From Pedobacter miscanthi (GTDB lineage: Bacteria; Bacteroidota; Bacteroidia; Sphingobacteriales; Sphingobacteriaceae): DNA of 64,000 nt. Shown piece by piece: positions 18,760 to 25,787 of the stretch. The position numbers and the translations under genes were made by a program. The notes beneath the pieces are model-generated. The model was not told where the DNA came from. It did no database searches and saw only the letters and a list, made by a program, of their open reading frames with translations. The stretch spans positions 248,001 through 312,000 of the forward strand of contig NZ_QNQU01000001.1 in NCBI RefSeq assembly GCF_003315595.1, given 5' to 3'. Within the stretch, counting starts at the first letter, position 1; each line of letters begins with the position of its first letter.

Positions 18760-19812
18760 TTATTTGGTTATGGTAATGCGGTCTCCTTTCTGTTTAAAAT
18801 TAAAATGTTTTACGCGTTGCAGACTCTGCAGTACGGTTAAGATATCCTCGTTTTTAAAGTTTGCGTTATAAATGTATCCGGCCACTTCTTTATCTTCTAA
18901 CTCGATGGTAACATTAAACCACCGCTCAAGCCGCTCTTTAATCTCTCCTAAATTGTTATTCAAAAAAATAAGGTTATTGTTGGTCCACGCCGATTCTACA
19001 ACCTGTTTATCTACTACGGTAAGATTATTAACTTCTATTCTAGGTACCCTATCTGCCTCATCTGTACCGGCACGGCCAGACTCAGGTTCCGTTTTTAACA
19101 GGTGGTAGGTAATTTTTTGACCGGCCTTGAGGATAATGGTATTTTTATTTAAACCCGTATTATCTTCGAGTTTAATGGTACCCCTTACCAGGGTTGCAGC
19201 CGATTCATCCTCATTGGCATAACTTTTTACATTAAAAGCGGTACCCAACACGGTAATCTTAAAATTTTTGGTACGCACGTAAAAAGGTTTTGTAGCATCG
19301 TGCTTTACATCAAAATAGGCTTCGCCGGTTAACATTACATTTCTGTCTTCCTGATCAAAGTTATCGCCAAGTTCTATTTTGCTATCTCCGTTAAGGTATA
19401 CAAGCGTACCATCGGGCAACGTCACTTTTTTCTTCTCTCCTTTTTTTGCTGCAAAATTTCCGGCATAATGTAAGCGAATATCCGTACGTGGGTAAATCGT
19501 ATACATCAATCCGGCTAGTAATGCGATTAAAAGTGAAGCAGCAATTGCATAATAAAAGGGCCTTATTTTTCTGGTTTTGGCTACAGGAGTAATCTGTGAG
19601 TTAAGATAATCTACCTGTTGATTAACAGGTGTGAAATTACCACTTAAAATCCCGTATAATTTTTGGGCTGCATGAACAACTTTATGTTTTTCGGGATTTC
19701 TGGCGATCCATGTTTTCCAAAAAACAACACATTTTTCGTTGCTACCTTCGCAATACTGCTTAAAGGTATCATCCATTAAAAAATCTTCAGGATATTTATA
19801 TTCATCAATCAT
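18760..19812 (-). CDS. FecR-family anti-sigma factor
   Basis: Inner-membrane anti-sigma regulator that would receive the signal from the SusC STN domain. The N-terminal cytoplasmic part (about 1-82, starting MIDEYKYPEDFL) is followed by one transmembrane helix (IAASLLIALLAGLMYTIYP, about 88-107). The periplasmic FecR domain shows KKVTLPDGTLVYLNGDSKIE, EAYFDVKHDATKPFYV and FKITVLGTAFNVKSY. The C-terminal DUF4974/STN-like domain covers NLGEIKERLERWFNVTIEL onward. The length, 350 residues, is typical. It lies between susC and the sigma gene, all on the minus strand. Confidence 0.94.
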   Translation of the reverse strand: MIDEYKYPEDFLMDDTFKQYCEGSNEKCVVFWKTWIARNPEKHKVVHAAQKLYGILSGNFTPVNQQVDYLNSQITPVAKTRKIRPFYYAIAASLLIALLAGLMYTIYPRTDIRLHYAGNFAAKKGEKKKVTLPDGTLVYLNGDSKIELGDNFDQEDRNVMLTGEAYFDVKHDATKPFYVRTKNFKITVLGTAFNVKSYANEDESAATLVRGTIKLEDNTGLNKNTIILKAGQKITYHLLKTEPESGRAGTDEADRVPRIEVNNLTVVDKQVVESAWTNNNLIFLNNNLGEIKERLERWFNVTIELEDKEVAGYIYNANFKNEDILTVLQSLQRVKHFNFKQKGDRITITK

Positions 19813-19918
19813 GGCACCTGCTTTTAATGTCAGTGCACAGAAAATGTTTTTTTTACCAAGGATTTTTTACTTTTTTTTAAATTTATTTTAAAAAGTTGCC
19901 TGAATAGGCTTAGAAGGG

Positions 19919-20497
19919 CTAAAATTTTAGCCGGGTACGAAGAAATTTTAATGCGCTGTAAATGGTGTTATAGGCAGTTCTAACAGTTAATTCCGTTCTT
20001 TTGGCCACTTCTTCGTAGCTCAAACCATCGTAAAAGCGCAGCTGAATTAATTTCCGCTGTTGAGGGGTCAGTTTTTCGAGTGCGGCCTGCAAGCTGGCTT
20101 TTACCATCTCATCCGAGTGGATTTTTACAATAAGCTCTTCGTAAGGCATTTCCAAAAGTGCTTCATCCTCTCTTCCAATAATTGCAATAGCCTTGTTTAA
20201 GCGCTGCTCGTGTGCAATTTTCTTTAAAATCTTTCGCTTTAAAATGGTGCGGAGATAAGATTCTACCTGCTCTACCCGAGGCAAGTCACCATGTTTCTCC
20301 CATAATTCTAAAAAAATCTGATTTAAAGTATCGGTAACTAATTCAGGATCACTGCAAACGCGTAATCCAAATCCTGCTAAACTCCTGTAAAGGCCTTTAT
20401 ATAAATTAAGAAAGGCATCTTTTTCGCCGAGGCACATGGCTTCCCACCACAAACTATGCAGAGAAATTTGTTCATCCAGAATATTCTTTTTGTCCAT
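19919..20497 (-). CDS. ECF RNA polymerase sigma factor of the SusCD locus
   Basis: ECF-type sigma-70 factor, 192 residues, of the class paired with FecR and SusC in Bacteroidota. Region 2 includes LFLELW-like sequence (NQIFLELWEKH) and YLRTILKRKILKKIAHEQ. Region 4 is ALEKLTPQQRKLIQLRFYDG followed by the helix-turn-helix SYEEVAKRTELTVRTAYNTI. It is the first gene of the run leading to fecR, susC, susD, the lipoprotein and GH110, and probably activates them when substrate binds SusC. Confidence 0.93.
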   Translation of the reverse strand: MDKKNILDEQISLHSLWWEAMCLGEKDAFLNLYKGLYRSLAGFGLRVCSDPELVTDTLNQIFLELWEKHGDLPRVEQVESYLRTILKRKILKKIAHEQRLNKAIAIIGREDEALLEMPYEELIVKIHSDEMVKASLQAALEKLTPQQRKLIQLRFYDGLSYEEVAKRTELTVRTAYNTIYSALKFLRTRLKF

Positions 20498-20680
20498 AGT
20501 TAATGGCGCCCTTGTTTGGTTAAAATACTTTAACAGCAGGTTAGTTGCTTTTCACAAGTATTATTCAAAAGTAAAATTTAAATCGACATTTTATGTTAAT
20601 AAATACTAAACTAAATTAGCTTTATAACTCTTATCCATAAAATTTGAATTCAAATTCCAAATTACTTCATCCACTATCCG

Positions 20681-20722
20681 AAAACAAAAACACCCGGCTA
20701 TATTAAAATAACCAGGTGTTTT
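20681..20722 (-). terminator. Intrinsic terminator of the peroxiredoxin gene
   Basis: On the minus strand AAAACACCTGG pairs with CCGGGTGTTTT over 11 positions (one G-U), 14-base loop, then TGTTTT. It lies 20 bases past the peroxiredoxin stop. The remaining spacer up to 20741 and the 20498-20680 stretch show no gene. Confidence 0.75.
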
Positions 20723-20741
20723 AAACTAACCGATGAGTTTC

Positions 20742-21323
20742 TTAAAGTTTCGAGAGCAGCAACTGCACCGAAGCTCTTTTTTGGTAATTGGGATCGAAGT
20801 GTACATACTTGATCTTGCCCGATCGGTCGATAATATAGGTTGCAGGCACCGGCAGGGTATGACGGTTATTACCATTATTTGCTTCCAGATCGATGCCATA
20901 ACCTTTGTACTTGGTAAAAGTTGCCTCATCCATCATAAAATTCACGCCATAAGCTTTCATAATCTCGTCGTCTTTATCCTGCACAATAGAAAAACCTGCT
21001 TTGGTCTTTTTAATGGTTTTATCGATATTTTCTTTCGTTTCGGGCGTTACACCGATCACATAAGCATCTTTGGCACTCAGCAGGTTTAAAGAATCCTGTA
21101 GTTCTTTAATGTGTTTATTGCAATACGGGCACCACTGCCCGCGGTAAAAAAACAGCACAACAGAGCGGTGCGTTTTAAGTGCTTCCTTCAAGCTTACGTT
21201 TTTGCCATTTTGATCGATCCCGGTAAATACCGGGGCCTTATCTCCCTCTTTTAATCCTTTTTGAGCTTTTACCTGTAACGAAACAGCTGCTATTAAGGCT
21301 AGAAATAGTATAATTTTTTTCAT
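20742..21323 (-). CDS. Exported peroxiredoxin / thioredoxin-fold protein
   Basis: AhpC/TSA-type thiol protein with a signal peptide (MKKIILFLALIAAVSLQVKA), hence periplasmic or envelope-located. After GLKEGDKAPVFTGIDQNGKN comes LFFYRGQWCPYCNKHIKELQ with C65 and C68, a CxxC in the peroxidatic loop, so it may reduce peroxides or act as a thiol-disulfide reductase. AFSIVQDKDDEIMKAYGV and PVPATYIIDRSGKI complete the fold. At 193 residues it is a single domain. It follows the Met-rich protein gene on the same strand, with a hairpin between, and its function fits the oxidative-stress theme of the neighbouring sigma regulon. Confidence 0.9.
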   Translation of the reverse strand: MKKIILFLALIAAVSLQVKAQKGLKEGDKAPVFTGIDQNGKNVSLKEALKTHRSVVLFFYRGQWCPYCNKHIKELQDSLNLLSAKDAYVIGVTPETKENIDKTIKKTKAGFSIVQDKDDEIMKAYGVNFMMDEATFTKYKGYGIDLEANNGNNRHTLPVPATYIIDRSGKIKYVHFDPNYQKRASVQLLLSKL

Positions 21324-21336
21324 GTTAAGTGATTAA

Positions 21337-21362
21337 TTTAGGGAGGTTTTAACCTCCCTAAA
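21337..21362. terminator. Hairpin between Met-rich and peroxiredoxin genes
   Basis: TTTAGGGAGGTT (21337-21348) and AACCTCCCTAAA (21351-21362) form a near-perfect stem with a tiny loop. On the minus strand it is followed only by TTAATCAC, a weak U-tract. It may act as a partial terminator, letting the Met-rich gene be expressed above the peroxiredoxin, or as an mRNA stabiliser. Confidence 0.55.
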
Positions 21363-21369
21363 GCTGTTT

Positions 21370-21648
21370 TTACATTTTACTTTTCGACATTTTATCTTTG
21401 GCCATTTTGTCTTTAGCCATCTTAGATTTCTCCATTTTGGCTTTTTTCATCGAATCGGTTTTCATTTTGTCCATGTTACTTTTTTCCATTTTAGCCATCT
21501 TCTTTTTGTCCATTTTGTCTTGTTTCATTTTAGACATTTTTTCCTGAAGCGGAGTGTTTGCTGAAGCAAAAGTTGGTAGTGAAAGACTAGCCACAACTAA
21601 AGTAGCCATAAACAATTTTCCTGCTGTTTTTAAGATTTGATTTTTCAT
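21370..21648 (-). CDS. Exported Met/Lys-rich repeat protein (MXKDX-like)
   Basis: A 92-residue protein with a signal peptide cleaved near FASA (residue 30). The mature 62 residues contain 13 Met and 22 Lys and no Cys, and in the last 31 residues Met recurs exactly every fifth position (AKDKM, AKDKM, SKSKM). This matches the pentapeptide MXKDX repeat family and resembles MrpX, the Met-rich periplasmic protein that scavenges hypochlorite in Azospira (established there). It is preceded by an ECF-type promoter shared with the adjacent sigma factor. Most likely role: sacrificial, re-reducible methionine sink. Metal binding (copper) is the main alternative. Confidence 0.85.
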   Translation of the reverse strand: MKNQILKTAGKLFMATLVVASLSLPTFASANTPLQEKMSKMKQDKMDKKKMAKMEKSNMDKMKTDSMKKAKMEKSKMAKDKMAKDKMSKSKM

Positions 21649-21671
21649 GCTGTTTTGTGTTTTATATATCC

Positions 21672-21702
21672 CTTAGTCGAAGCAGAAAACAAAACCTTAC
21701 AA
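21672..21702 (-). promoter_or_regulatory. ECF promoter of the Met-rich protein gene
   Basis: On the minus strand TTGTAAGG (21702-21695) and CGACTAAG (21679-21672) are separated by exactly 15 bases. The same two boxes and spacing occur before the sigma gene and before the DUF1223 gene. The ATG at 21648 lies 23 bases beyond the -10-like box, giving a short leader. It sits immediately after the anti-sigma stop (21709). Confidence 0.75.
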
Positions 21703-21708
21703 AAAAAT

Positions 21709-21975
21709 TTAATTTTTATTCATTTCTTTTTCAATCTGTTCTGTAAGTGTCTGTTTGAAAGTTTTATCCAGTTTAAAATCTTCGGAATTAAACCCTGCAA
21801 ATAACTTATTAATAAGCACACTTTGCTGCTGATAGATTTTACAGATAGAACAGCCAGCCAAATGGATCCGCAATTGCAGGGTTTCGGCGGTTGTTATTTT
21901 TCCTGCCAGCCTTTTTTCGATCAAAAAAGTAGCCTGTTTACAGTTATAGATAATATTTTTTAATGCGCTTCTCAT
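21709..21975 (-). CDS. Zinc-finger anti-sigma factor (RsrA-like)
   Basis: An 88-residue cytoplasmic protein with C12 and an H38-x3-C42-x2-C45 cluster (IHLAGCSICK). This spacing matches the ZAS family and that of RsrA (C11, H37, C41, C44), where disulfide formation releases the sigma factor under thiol oxidation. No membrane segment is visible, so it would sense the cytoplasm. Its start is one base from the stop of the sigma gene, the standard sigma/anti-sigma pairing. Redox sensing here is inferred from the residue pattern; a zinc-only structural role is possible. Confidence 0.82.
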   Translation of the reverse strand: MRSALKNIIYNCKQATFLIEKRLAGKITTAETLQLRIHLAGCSICKIYQQQSVLINKLFAGFNSEDFKLDKTFKQTLTEQIEKEMNKN

Positions 21976-21976
21976 A

Positions 21977-22576
21977 TCAGTTCCAGTTTTTTTGAAGACA
22001 GGCCCTCAGGTTCAGTTTGGTGCGGTGCATAATCACCCAGAAATTAGATGCTGTAAGTTTAAGCTCGGTGCAGATCAGTTCTGATTCGAGGTCGTCTATA
22101 TGTTTCATCGAAAACACCGAAAACCATAGTCCTGGTAATTTGGTTAAACAATCATTTAAAATTGCCCCTAATTCTTTCATCAGCAATGGGTTACCAACCT
22201 CCAACCCAAAAGCCTTCGGATAGTATTGTTCATTCCAATGACCTGATTCTGCATCAAAAAAATCCTGCTGTTCGCCTTCAGCTTCGGTTATTTTTAAATC
22301 TTTTAAACCTCGTGAAGCATTTTTACGGTAGAAATCGGCAATTTTATTTTTAAGAATGGCGGTAAGCCATGTTTTCTCATTGCTATTACCCTCAAAACGT
22401 TGCAATTGTTGTAATCCAGCTAAAAAAGTATCCTGCACGAGGTCTTTTGCCACATCTTCATCCCTTAATCTCGACATTGCAAATCCATACAGGTAATCGG
22501 CATATTTTTCTACCCAGATAAGTGGGTTGGCATGAAGGTTTTTAGCGGCGATATCGTGGCCAGTATCGTTTTGCAT
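21977..22576 (-). CDS. ECF sigma factor of the stress regulon
   Basis: ECF sigma-70 factor, 199 residues. Region 2 contains KYADYLYGFAMSRLRDEDVA, LVQDTFLAGLQQLQRFEGNS and TWLTAILKNKIADFYRKNAS, the usual DNA-melting segment. Region 4 is near the C-terminus (LESELICTELKLTASNFWVI then MHRTKLNLRACLQKNW). Directly upstream on the minus strand lies TTGTAAGG-N15-CGACTAAA, the motif shared with two other promoters here, which implies autoregulation. It is cotranscribed with the zinc anti-sigma and divergent from the DUF1223/cytochrome b/molybdoenzyme operon. Confidence 0.92.
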   Translation of the reverse strand: MQNDTGHDIAAKNLHANPLIWVEKYADYLYGFAMSRLRDEDVAKDLVQDTFLAGLQQLQRFEGNSNEKTWLTAILKNKIADFYRKNASRGLKDLKITEAEGEQQDFFDAESGHWNEQYYPKAFGLEVGNPLLMKELGAILNDCLTKLPGLWFSVFSMKHIDDLESELICTELKLTASNFWVIMHRTKLNLRACLQKNWN

Positions 22577-22614
22577 GTTGTTGGATTATCTTGTATAAAT
22601 ATAGTGCTTAATCA

Positions 22615-22645
22615 TTTAGTCGCATCGCTCGGAACATCCTTACAA
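22615..22645 (-). promoter_or_regulatory. Autoregulatory ECF promoter of the sigma gene
   Basis: Minus strand: TTGTAAGG (22645-22638), 15 bases, then CGACTAAA (22622-22615). The sigma ATG is at 22576, about 30 bases from the expected start site. Together with the opposite promoter at 22662-22692 it forms an inverted repeat ATCCTTACAA/TTGTAAGGAT with a 16-base spacer, that is, back-to-back -35 boxes. Confidence 0.75.
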
Positions 22646-22661
22646 ATTATTTTATTTTTTC

Positions 22662-22692
22662 TTGTAAGGATTGTAAATCAGAAACGACTAAG
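22662..22692 (+). promoter_or_regulatory. ECF promoter of the DUF1223/cytochrome b/molybdoenzyme operon
   Basis: TTGTAAGG (22662-22669), 15 bases, CGACTAAG (22685-22692), then ATG at 22703. Identical boxes and spacing to those before the sigma and Met-rich genes. The start codon is only ten bases past the -10-like box, so the transcript would have a very short leader. Confidence 0.75.
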
Positions 22693-22702
22693 TTTAAAAT
22701 TG

Positions 22703-23497
22703 ATGACCATGATCAGAAAAATAGCATTGCCCCTTTTGTTGATAAGCGTTATTAGCGTTGCTTTTACCGCAGACCTTAGCACTACACCAAAATCGACTAA
22801 TACCGGTTTTGCAGTTGTGGAGCTTTTTACTTCTGAAGGCTGCTCAAGCTGTCCACCGGCAGATGCATTACTGGCCGAGATTGAAAAGGAAACCTCCAAA
22901 AAACCTGTTTATCTGCTTGCTTTCCATGTAGATTATTGGGACAGGCTGGGTTGGAAAGACAGCTTTAGCAGCGCAAAATTTTCTGCCCGACAAAATCAAT
23001 ACGCCAATTGGCTCAACCTCAAAACGGTATATACTCCTCAGGCAGTGGTAAACGGAAGTACGGAATTTATCGGATCGGATGAAAAAATTTTGCGGAACAG
23101 TATCAATACAATGCTTGCAAAACCATCAACTGATCATTTAGAAATTTCATTAGGGAAAACCGATAAACACAACCTTATTTTAAATTATAATACCAATCAG
23201 CAAACCAATGGTTATATGCTTGCAGTTGCGTTGGTAACGCAAAAAGCGAGTAATAAAGTTTTAAAAGGCGAAAATAAAGGCAGTACACTTAGCCATGTTC
23301 AGATTGTACGGCAGTTCGACACTTTCCAGCTCCAGGGAAAAACCAACGGATCGGTAAATGTGCAGGTAGATCAATCAAACGGAGAAATTTCCTCAGAACT
23401 GATCGCTTTTTTACAAAACACCAAAACGGGTAAAATTACCGCAGCATCAAAACTAAATACATTGTTAGACAACCAATTAAGTAATAAATCCAAATGA
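22703..23497 (+). CDS. DUF1223 thioredoxin-fold exported protein
   Basis: DUF1223 family protein, 264 residues from the ATG at 22703 (22709 is equally possible); earlier in-frame ATGs lie inside the promoter. A signal peptide (IRKIALPLLLISVISVAFTA) precedes the diagnostic VVELFTSEGCSSCPPADALL, with a CxxC in a thioredoxin-like context, and YLLAFHVDYWDRLGWKDSFS. YTPQAVVNGSTEFIGSD and a C-terminal beta domain follow. The family's biochemical role is not established; a thiol redox function is inferred from the CxxC. It is first in the ECF-controlled plus-strand operon, 38 bases before the cytochrome b gene. Confidence 0.9.
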   Translation: MTMIRKIALPLLLISVISVAFTADLSTTPKSTNTGFAVVELFTSEGCSSCPPADALLAEIEKETSKKPVYLLAFHVDYWDRLGWKDSFSSAKFSARQNQYANWLNLKTVYTPQAVVNGSTEFIGSDEKILRNSINTMLAKPSTDHLEISLGKTDKHNLILNYNTNQQTNGYMLAVALVTQKASNKVLKGENKGSTLSHVQIVRQFDTFQLQGKTNGSVNVQVDQSNGEISSELIAFLQNTKTGKITAASKLNTLLDNQLSNKSK

Positions 23498-23535
23498 TAA
23501 GCTTTTGCGTTTATCATCTGTAAACCGCCCCCACC

Positions 23536-24264
23536 ATGAAAGTAATCAAAGAAAAACATTCGCTTTTAATGCGGTGGACACATTGGGTAAATTTTCCTGT
23601 TCTGGCCATTATGATCTGGAGTGGATTGTTTATCTATTGGGCTAATGATGCTTACGGCATTTCTATTTTCAACGTCACACTGATCAAATTTTTTCCCGAA
23701 TGGTTTTATAATTATTTCCACATTCCACAGCGTTTGGCCGAAGGAATGGCATTTCATTTTCTGTTTATGTGGTTCTTTTTCATCAACGGTTTACTCTATA
23801 TCAGCTACACTCTTTTTTCGGGGGCATGGCGGGAACTTTTACCAAATAAAAATTCATTTAAAGAAGCTTGGTTGGTTTTGCTGCATGATCTTCATATCAG
23901 AAAAACCATTCCCCCGCAAAAGAAATACAATGCCGCACAGCGGATTGCCTATACTGCAATTATATTAATGGGCATGGGTTCGGTAATAACAGGATTAGCC
24001 ATTTATAAACCGGTGCAATTTTACTGGATTTGCTGGTTGTGTGGCGGCTATCATTTTGCCCGTATCCTTCACTTTGCTTTAACCATTGGTTATGTATTTT
24101 TCTTTCTCATCCACATTGTTCAGGTGGCGTTGGCCGGCTGGAACAATTTCAGGGCCGTAGTGGCCGGATTTGAAGTGGTAGAAGAATCACAGCATTTACC
24201 TGAACAGGTAACAATCCAAAAAACTGAAGAAAACAATGAAAACACCGCACAAAAAGAAGCTTAA
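23536..24264 (+). CDS. Membrane cytochrome b (b561-type)
   Basis: Integral-membrane di-heme cytochrome b of the b561 / thiosulfate-reductase-subunit type, 242 residues. Candidate heme His residues lie in LLMRWTHWVNF, EGMAFHFLFMW, YHFARILHFAL and FFFLIHIVQ, within four or five hydrophobic helices. The C-terminal 25 residues are polar. It should carry electrons from the quinone pool to the Tat-exported molybdoenzyme encoded next; the genes overlap by 29 bases. This replaces the YedZ/MsrQ-type heme protein usually paired with MsrP. Confidence 0.87.
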   Translation: MKVIKEKHSLLMRWTHWVNFPVLAIMIWSGLFIYWANDAYGISIFNVTLIKFFPEWFYNYFHIPQRLAEGMAFHFLFMWFFFINGLLYISYTLFSGAWRELLPNKNSFKEAWLVLLHDLHIRKTIPPQKKYNAAQRIAYTAIILMGMGSVITGLAIYKPVQFYWICWLCGGYHFARILHFALTIGYVFFFLIHIVQVALAGWNNFRAVVAGFEVVEESQHLPEQVTIQKTEENNENTAQKEA

Positions 24265-25027
24265 AGCACCATTAACGGTTGAGCAAAAAATAAACCGCCG
24301 CAGTTTTATCTCTTTCAGTGCTTTTGCTGTACTCAGCGGAGGCGCTTTTGCAGGTTGGAAATGGCTTTTAAATGCTCCTGAAGAAACAGCTGGCATTACC
24401 GCAGGCACCAGAGCGCCCCTACGCAGGGCATTGAATAAAACAGAACTCTTTTTTCGCAATTTCTTCAGCAACAAACACCTGGTTAAAACTTATCCTGTAG
24501 AGCAGGCGGCTAAAAATCCCAGGGTAAACAGTTTGATTGGAATCGAAGATGATGAAGATTTCGACATTACCAGATGGAAACTTCAGGTTAAATTAAACAA
24601 TCAGAAAACCAGGCATATCACAATTGAAGAAATAAAAGCCTTACCCAAAACAGAAATTGTTTATGATTTTAAGTGTGTAGAAGGTTGGGACGAAATCCAA
24701 CACTGGGCTGGCGTAAAATTGAGTGATTTTCTAATACATTTTCAACTTGAAAACGAAGCTGAAAAACAATATATGGGTTTAGAAACGCCTAATGGTGCTT
24801 ATTATGTAGGTTTAGAAAGAGAAAGCATTCTCCATCCCCAAACCTTACTGGCTTATGAAATGAATGGAAAAACCATCAGTACTGAACATGGAGCACCTCT
24901 AAGATTAATAGTTCCTGTAAAATATGGCATCAAAAACCTGAAACGTATTGGTAAGATGAGTTTTAGTAATAACAGACCTCGCGATTACTGGGCCGAGCAG
25001 GGTTATGATTATTATTCGGGATTGTAA
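24236..25027 (+). CDS. Tat-exported molybdopterin oxidoreductase (MsrP/YedY-like)
   Basis: Sulfite-oxidase-fold molybdoenzyme, 263 residues. The N-terminus has NRRSFISF (R21, R22) and a hydrophobic stretch, a twin-arginine signal or anchor. YDFKCVEGWDEIQHWAGVKL contains C147, the expected Mo-ligand Cys, followed by MGLETPNGAYYVGLERESIL, LAYEMNG and HGAPLRLIVPVKYG of the Oxidored_molyb domain. Nearest well-known relatives are MsrP/YedY methionine-sulfoxide reductases; sulfite oxidase-like activity is the alternative. It overlaps the cytochrome b gene, faces tatA, and lies near a full Mo-cofactor cluster. Confidence 0.9.
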   Translation: MKTPHKKKLKAPLTVEQKINRRSFISFSAFAVLSGGAFAGWKWLLNAPEETAGITAGTRAPLRRALNKTELFFRNFFSNKHLVKTYPVEQAAKNPRVNSLIGIEDDEDFDITRWKLQVKLNNQKTRHITIEEIKALPKTEIVYDFKCVEGWDEIQHWAGVKLSDFLIHFQLENEAEKQYMGLETPNGAYYVGLERESILHPQTLLAYEMNGKTISTEHGAPLRLIVPVKYGIKNLKRIGKMSFSNNRPRDYWAEQGYDYYSGL

Positions 25028-25029
25028 GC

Positions 25030-25059
25030 TGATCTGGAGATATAACGAACTCCAGATCA
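25030..25059. terminator. Bidirectional terminator hairpin
   Basis: TGATCTGGAG (25030-25039) and CTCCAGATCA (25050-25059) form a perfect 10-bp stem with a 10-base loop in the 54-base gap between the convergent molybdoenzyme and tatA genes. No strong U-tract, so efficiency is uncertain. Confidence 0.6.
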
Positions 25060-25081
25060 AACCATCAGGGTAATTTAAAAT

Positions 25082-25264
25082 TTAAGCCTGCTTTGGTACT
25101 TCCGGTTTCTCTTCTTCCTGTCCGGCTTTAAATTCTTTTATTCCTTTACCAAGGCCTTTCATTAATTCAGGGATTTTTTTGCCGCCGAACAATAATAAAA
25201 CAGCTATTCCAACAATAATCAGTTCGGGGCCTCCCAACAGGGCGGCGATGGTTGTATTTAACAT
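25082..25264 (-). CDS. tatA: Twin-arginine translocase subunit TatA/E
   Basis: A 60-residue Tat pore subunit. A short N-terminal helix [20 protein letters not shown] is followed by the hinge and amphipathic helix [20 protein letters not shown], then an acidic tail. This is the classic TatA/TatE layout. It faces the Tat-dependent molybdoenzyme gene, whose export it would serve. tatC is not in the window. Confidence 0.95.
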   Translation of the reverse strand: MLNTTIAALLGGPELIIVGIAVLLLFGGKKIPELMKGLGKGIKEFKAGQEEEKPEVPKQA

Positions 25265-25418
25265 TTTGCTTTTATTTAAGTGATTCTTTTACACTTACGT
25301 TTAAAACATCGCTCCGGTTCTTTGGTACCGGTTATTTTTTTTTAAAAAATTGCTTTTTATTTAAAGTAAAATCAAAAGTGATACGTCTACAGCCTTAACA
25401 AACCTAAAAATATGCTTT

Positions 25419-25649
25419 ATGATAGCCGTTTTCAAAACAAATGTATCCACGGATAGCGAGTTAAATGAAATCAGCCCCTTGCTGAACAGTCGTTTCAAAG
25501 AAATTAAATGGAACATCGACCTGTGGGACAGCGATAAAATCCTTCGCGTAGATTCGCCAAGGGATTGGACCAAAGAAATTACCGAACTTTTTAACAGCAT
25601 CGGGTTGCGCTGCGTTAATTTAGAGATTTTTCATTCGGAGCCTTTTTAA
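25419..25649 (+). CDS. Small hypothetical protein (76 aa)
   Basis: A 76-residue cytoplasmic protein with an alternating beta-alpha-beta look (MIAVFKTNV, FKEIKWNIDLWDSDKILRVD, ITELFNSIGLRCVNLEIF), compatible with a small ferredoxin-like/HMA-type fold. No metal-binding CxxC is present. The family is not recognised. It stands alone between tatA (divergent) and the AbiE-type pair. Confidence 0.6.
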   Translation: MIAVFKTNVSTDSELNEISPLLNSRFKEIKWNIDLWDSDKILRVDSPRDWTKEITELFNSIGLRCVNLEIFHSEPF

Positions 25650-25787
25650 TAACAGCGAAAAAAAAATGAGGATATCTAACTGTATATTAAATTATAACAT
25701 AATTAAAAACCATTATATTTGCATGAATTTTAAATAAAATTTATTACATTTATAATAACTTTTATTTTAATCTTGTATAATATAGCT

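Noticed and set aside
21337..21362. Hairpin before the peroxiredoxin as a fourth ECF promoter or operator
   Set aside because: It contains neither TTGTAAGG nor CGACTAA; more likely a terminator or stabiliser.
22532..22702. Extending the DUF1223 gene upstream to the first in-frame ATG
   Set aside because: The extension would cross both ECF promoters and start inside the divergent sigma gene; the signal peptide begins at 22703-22709.
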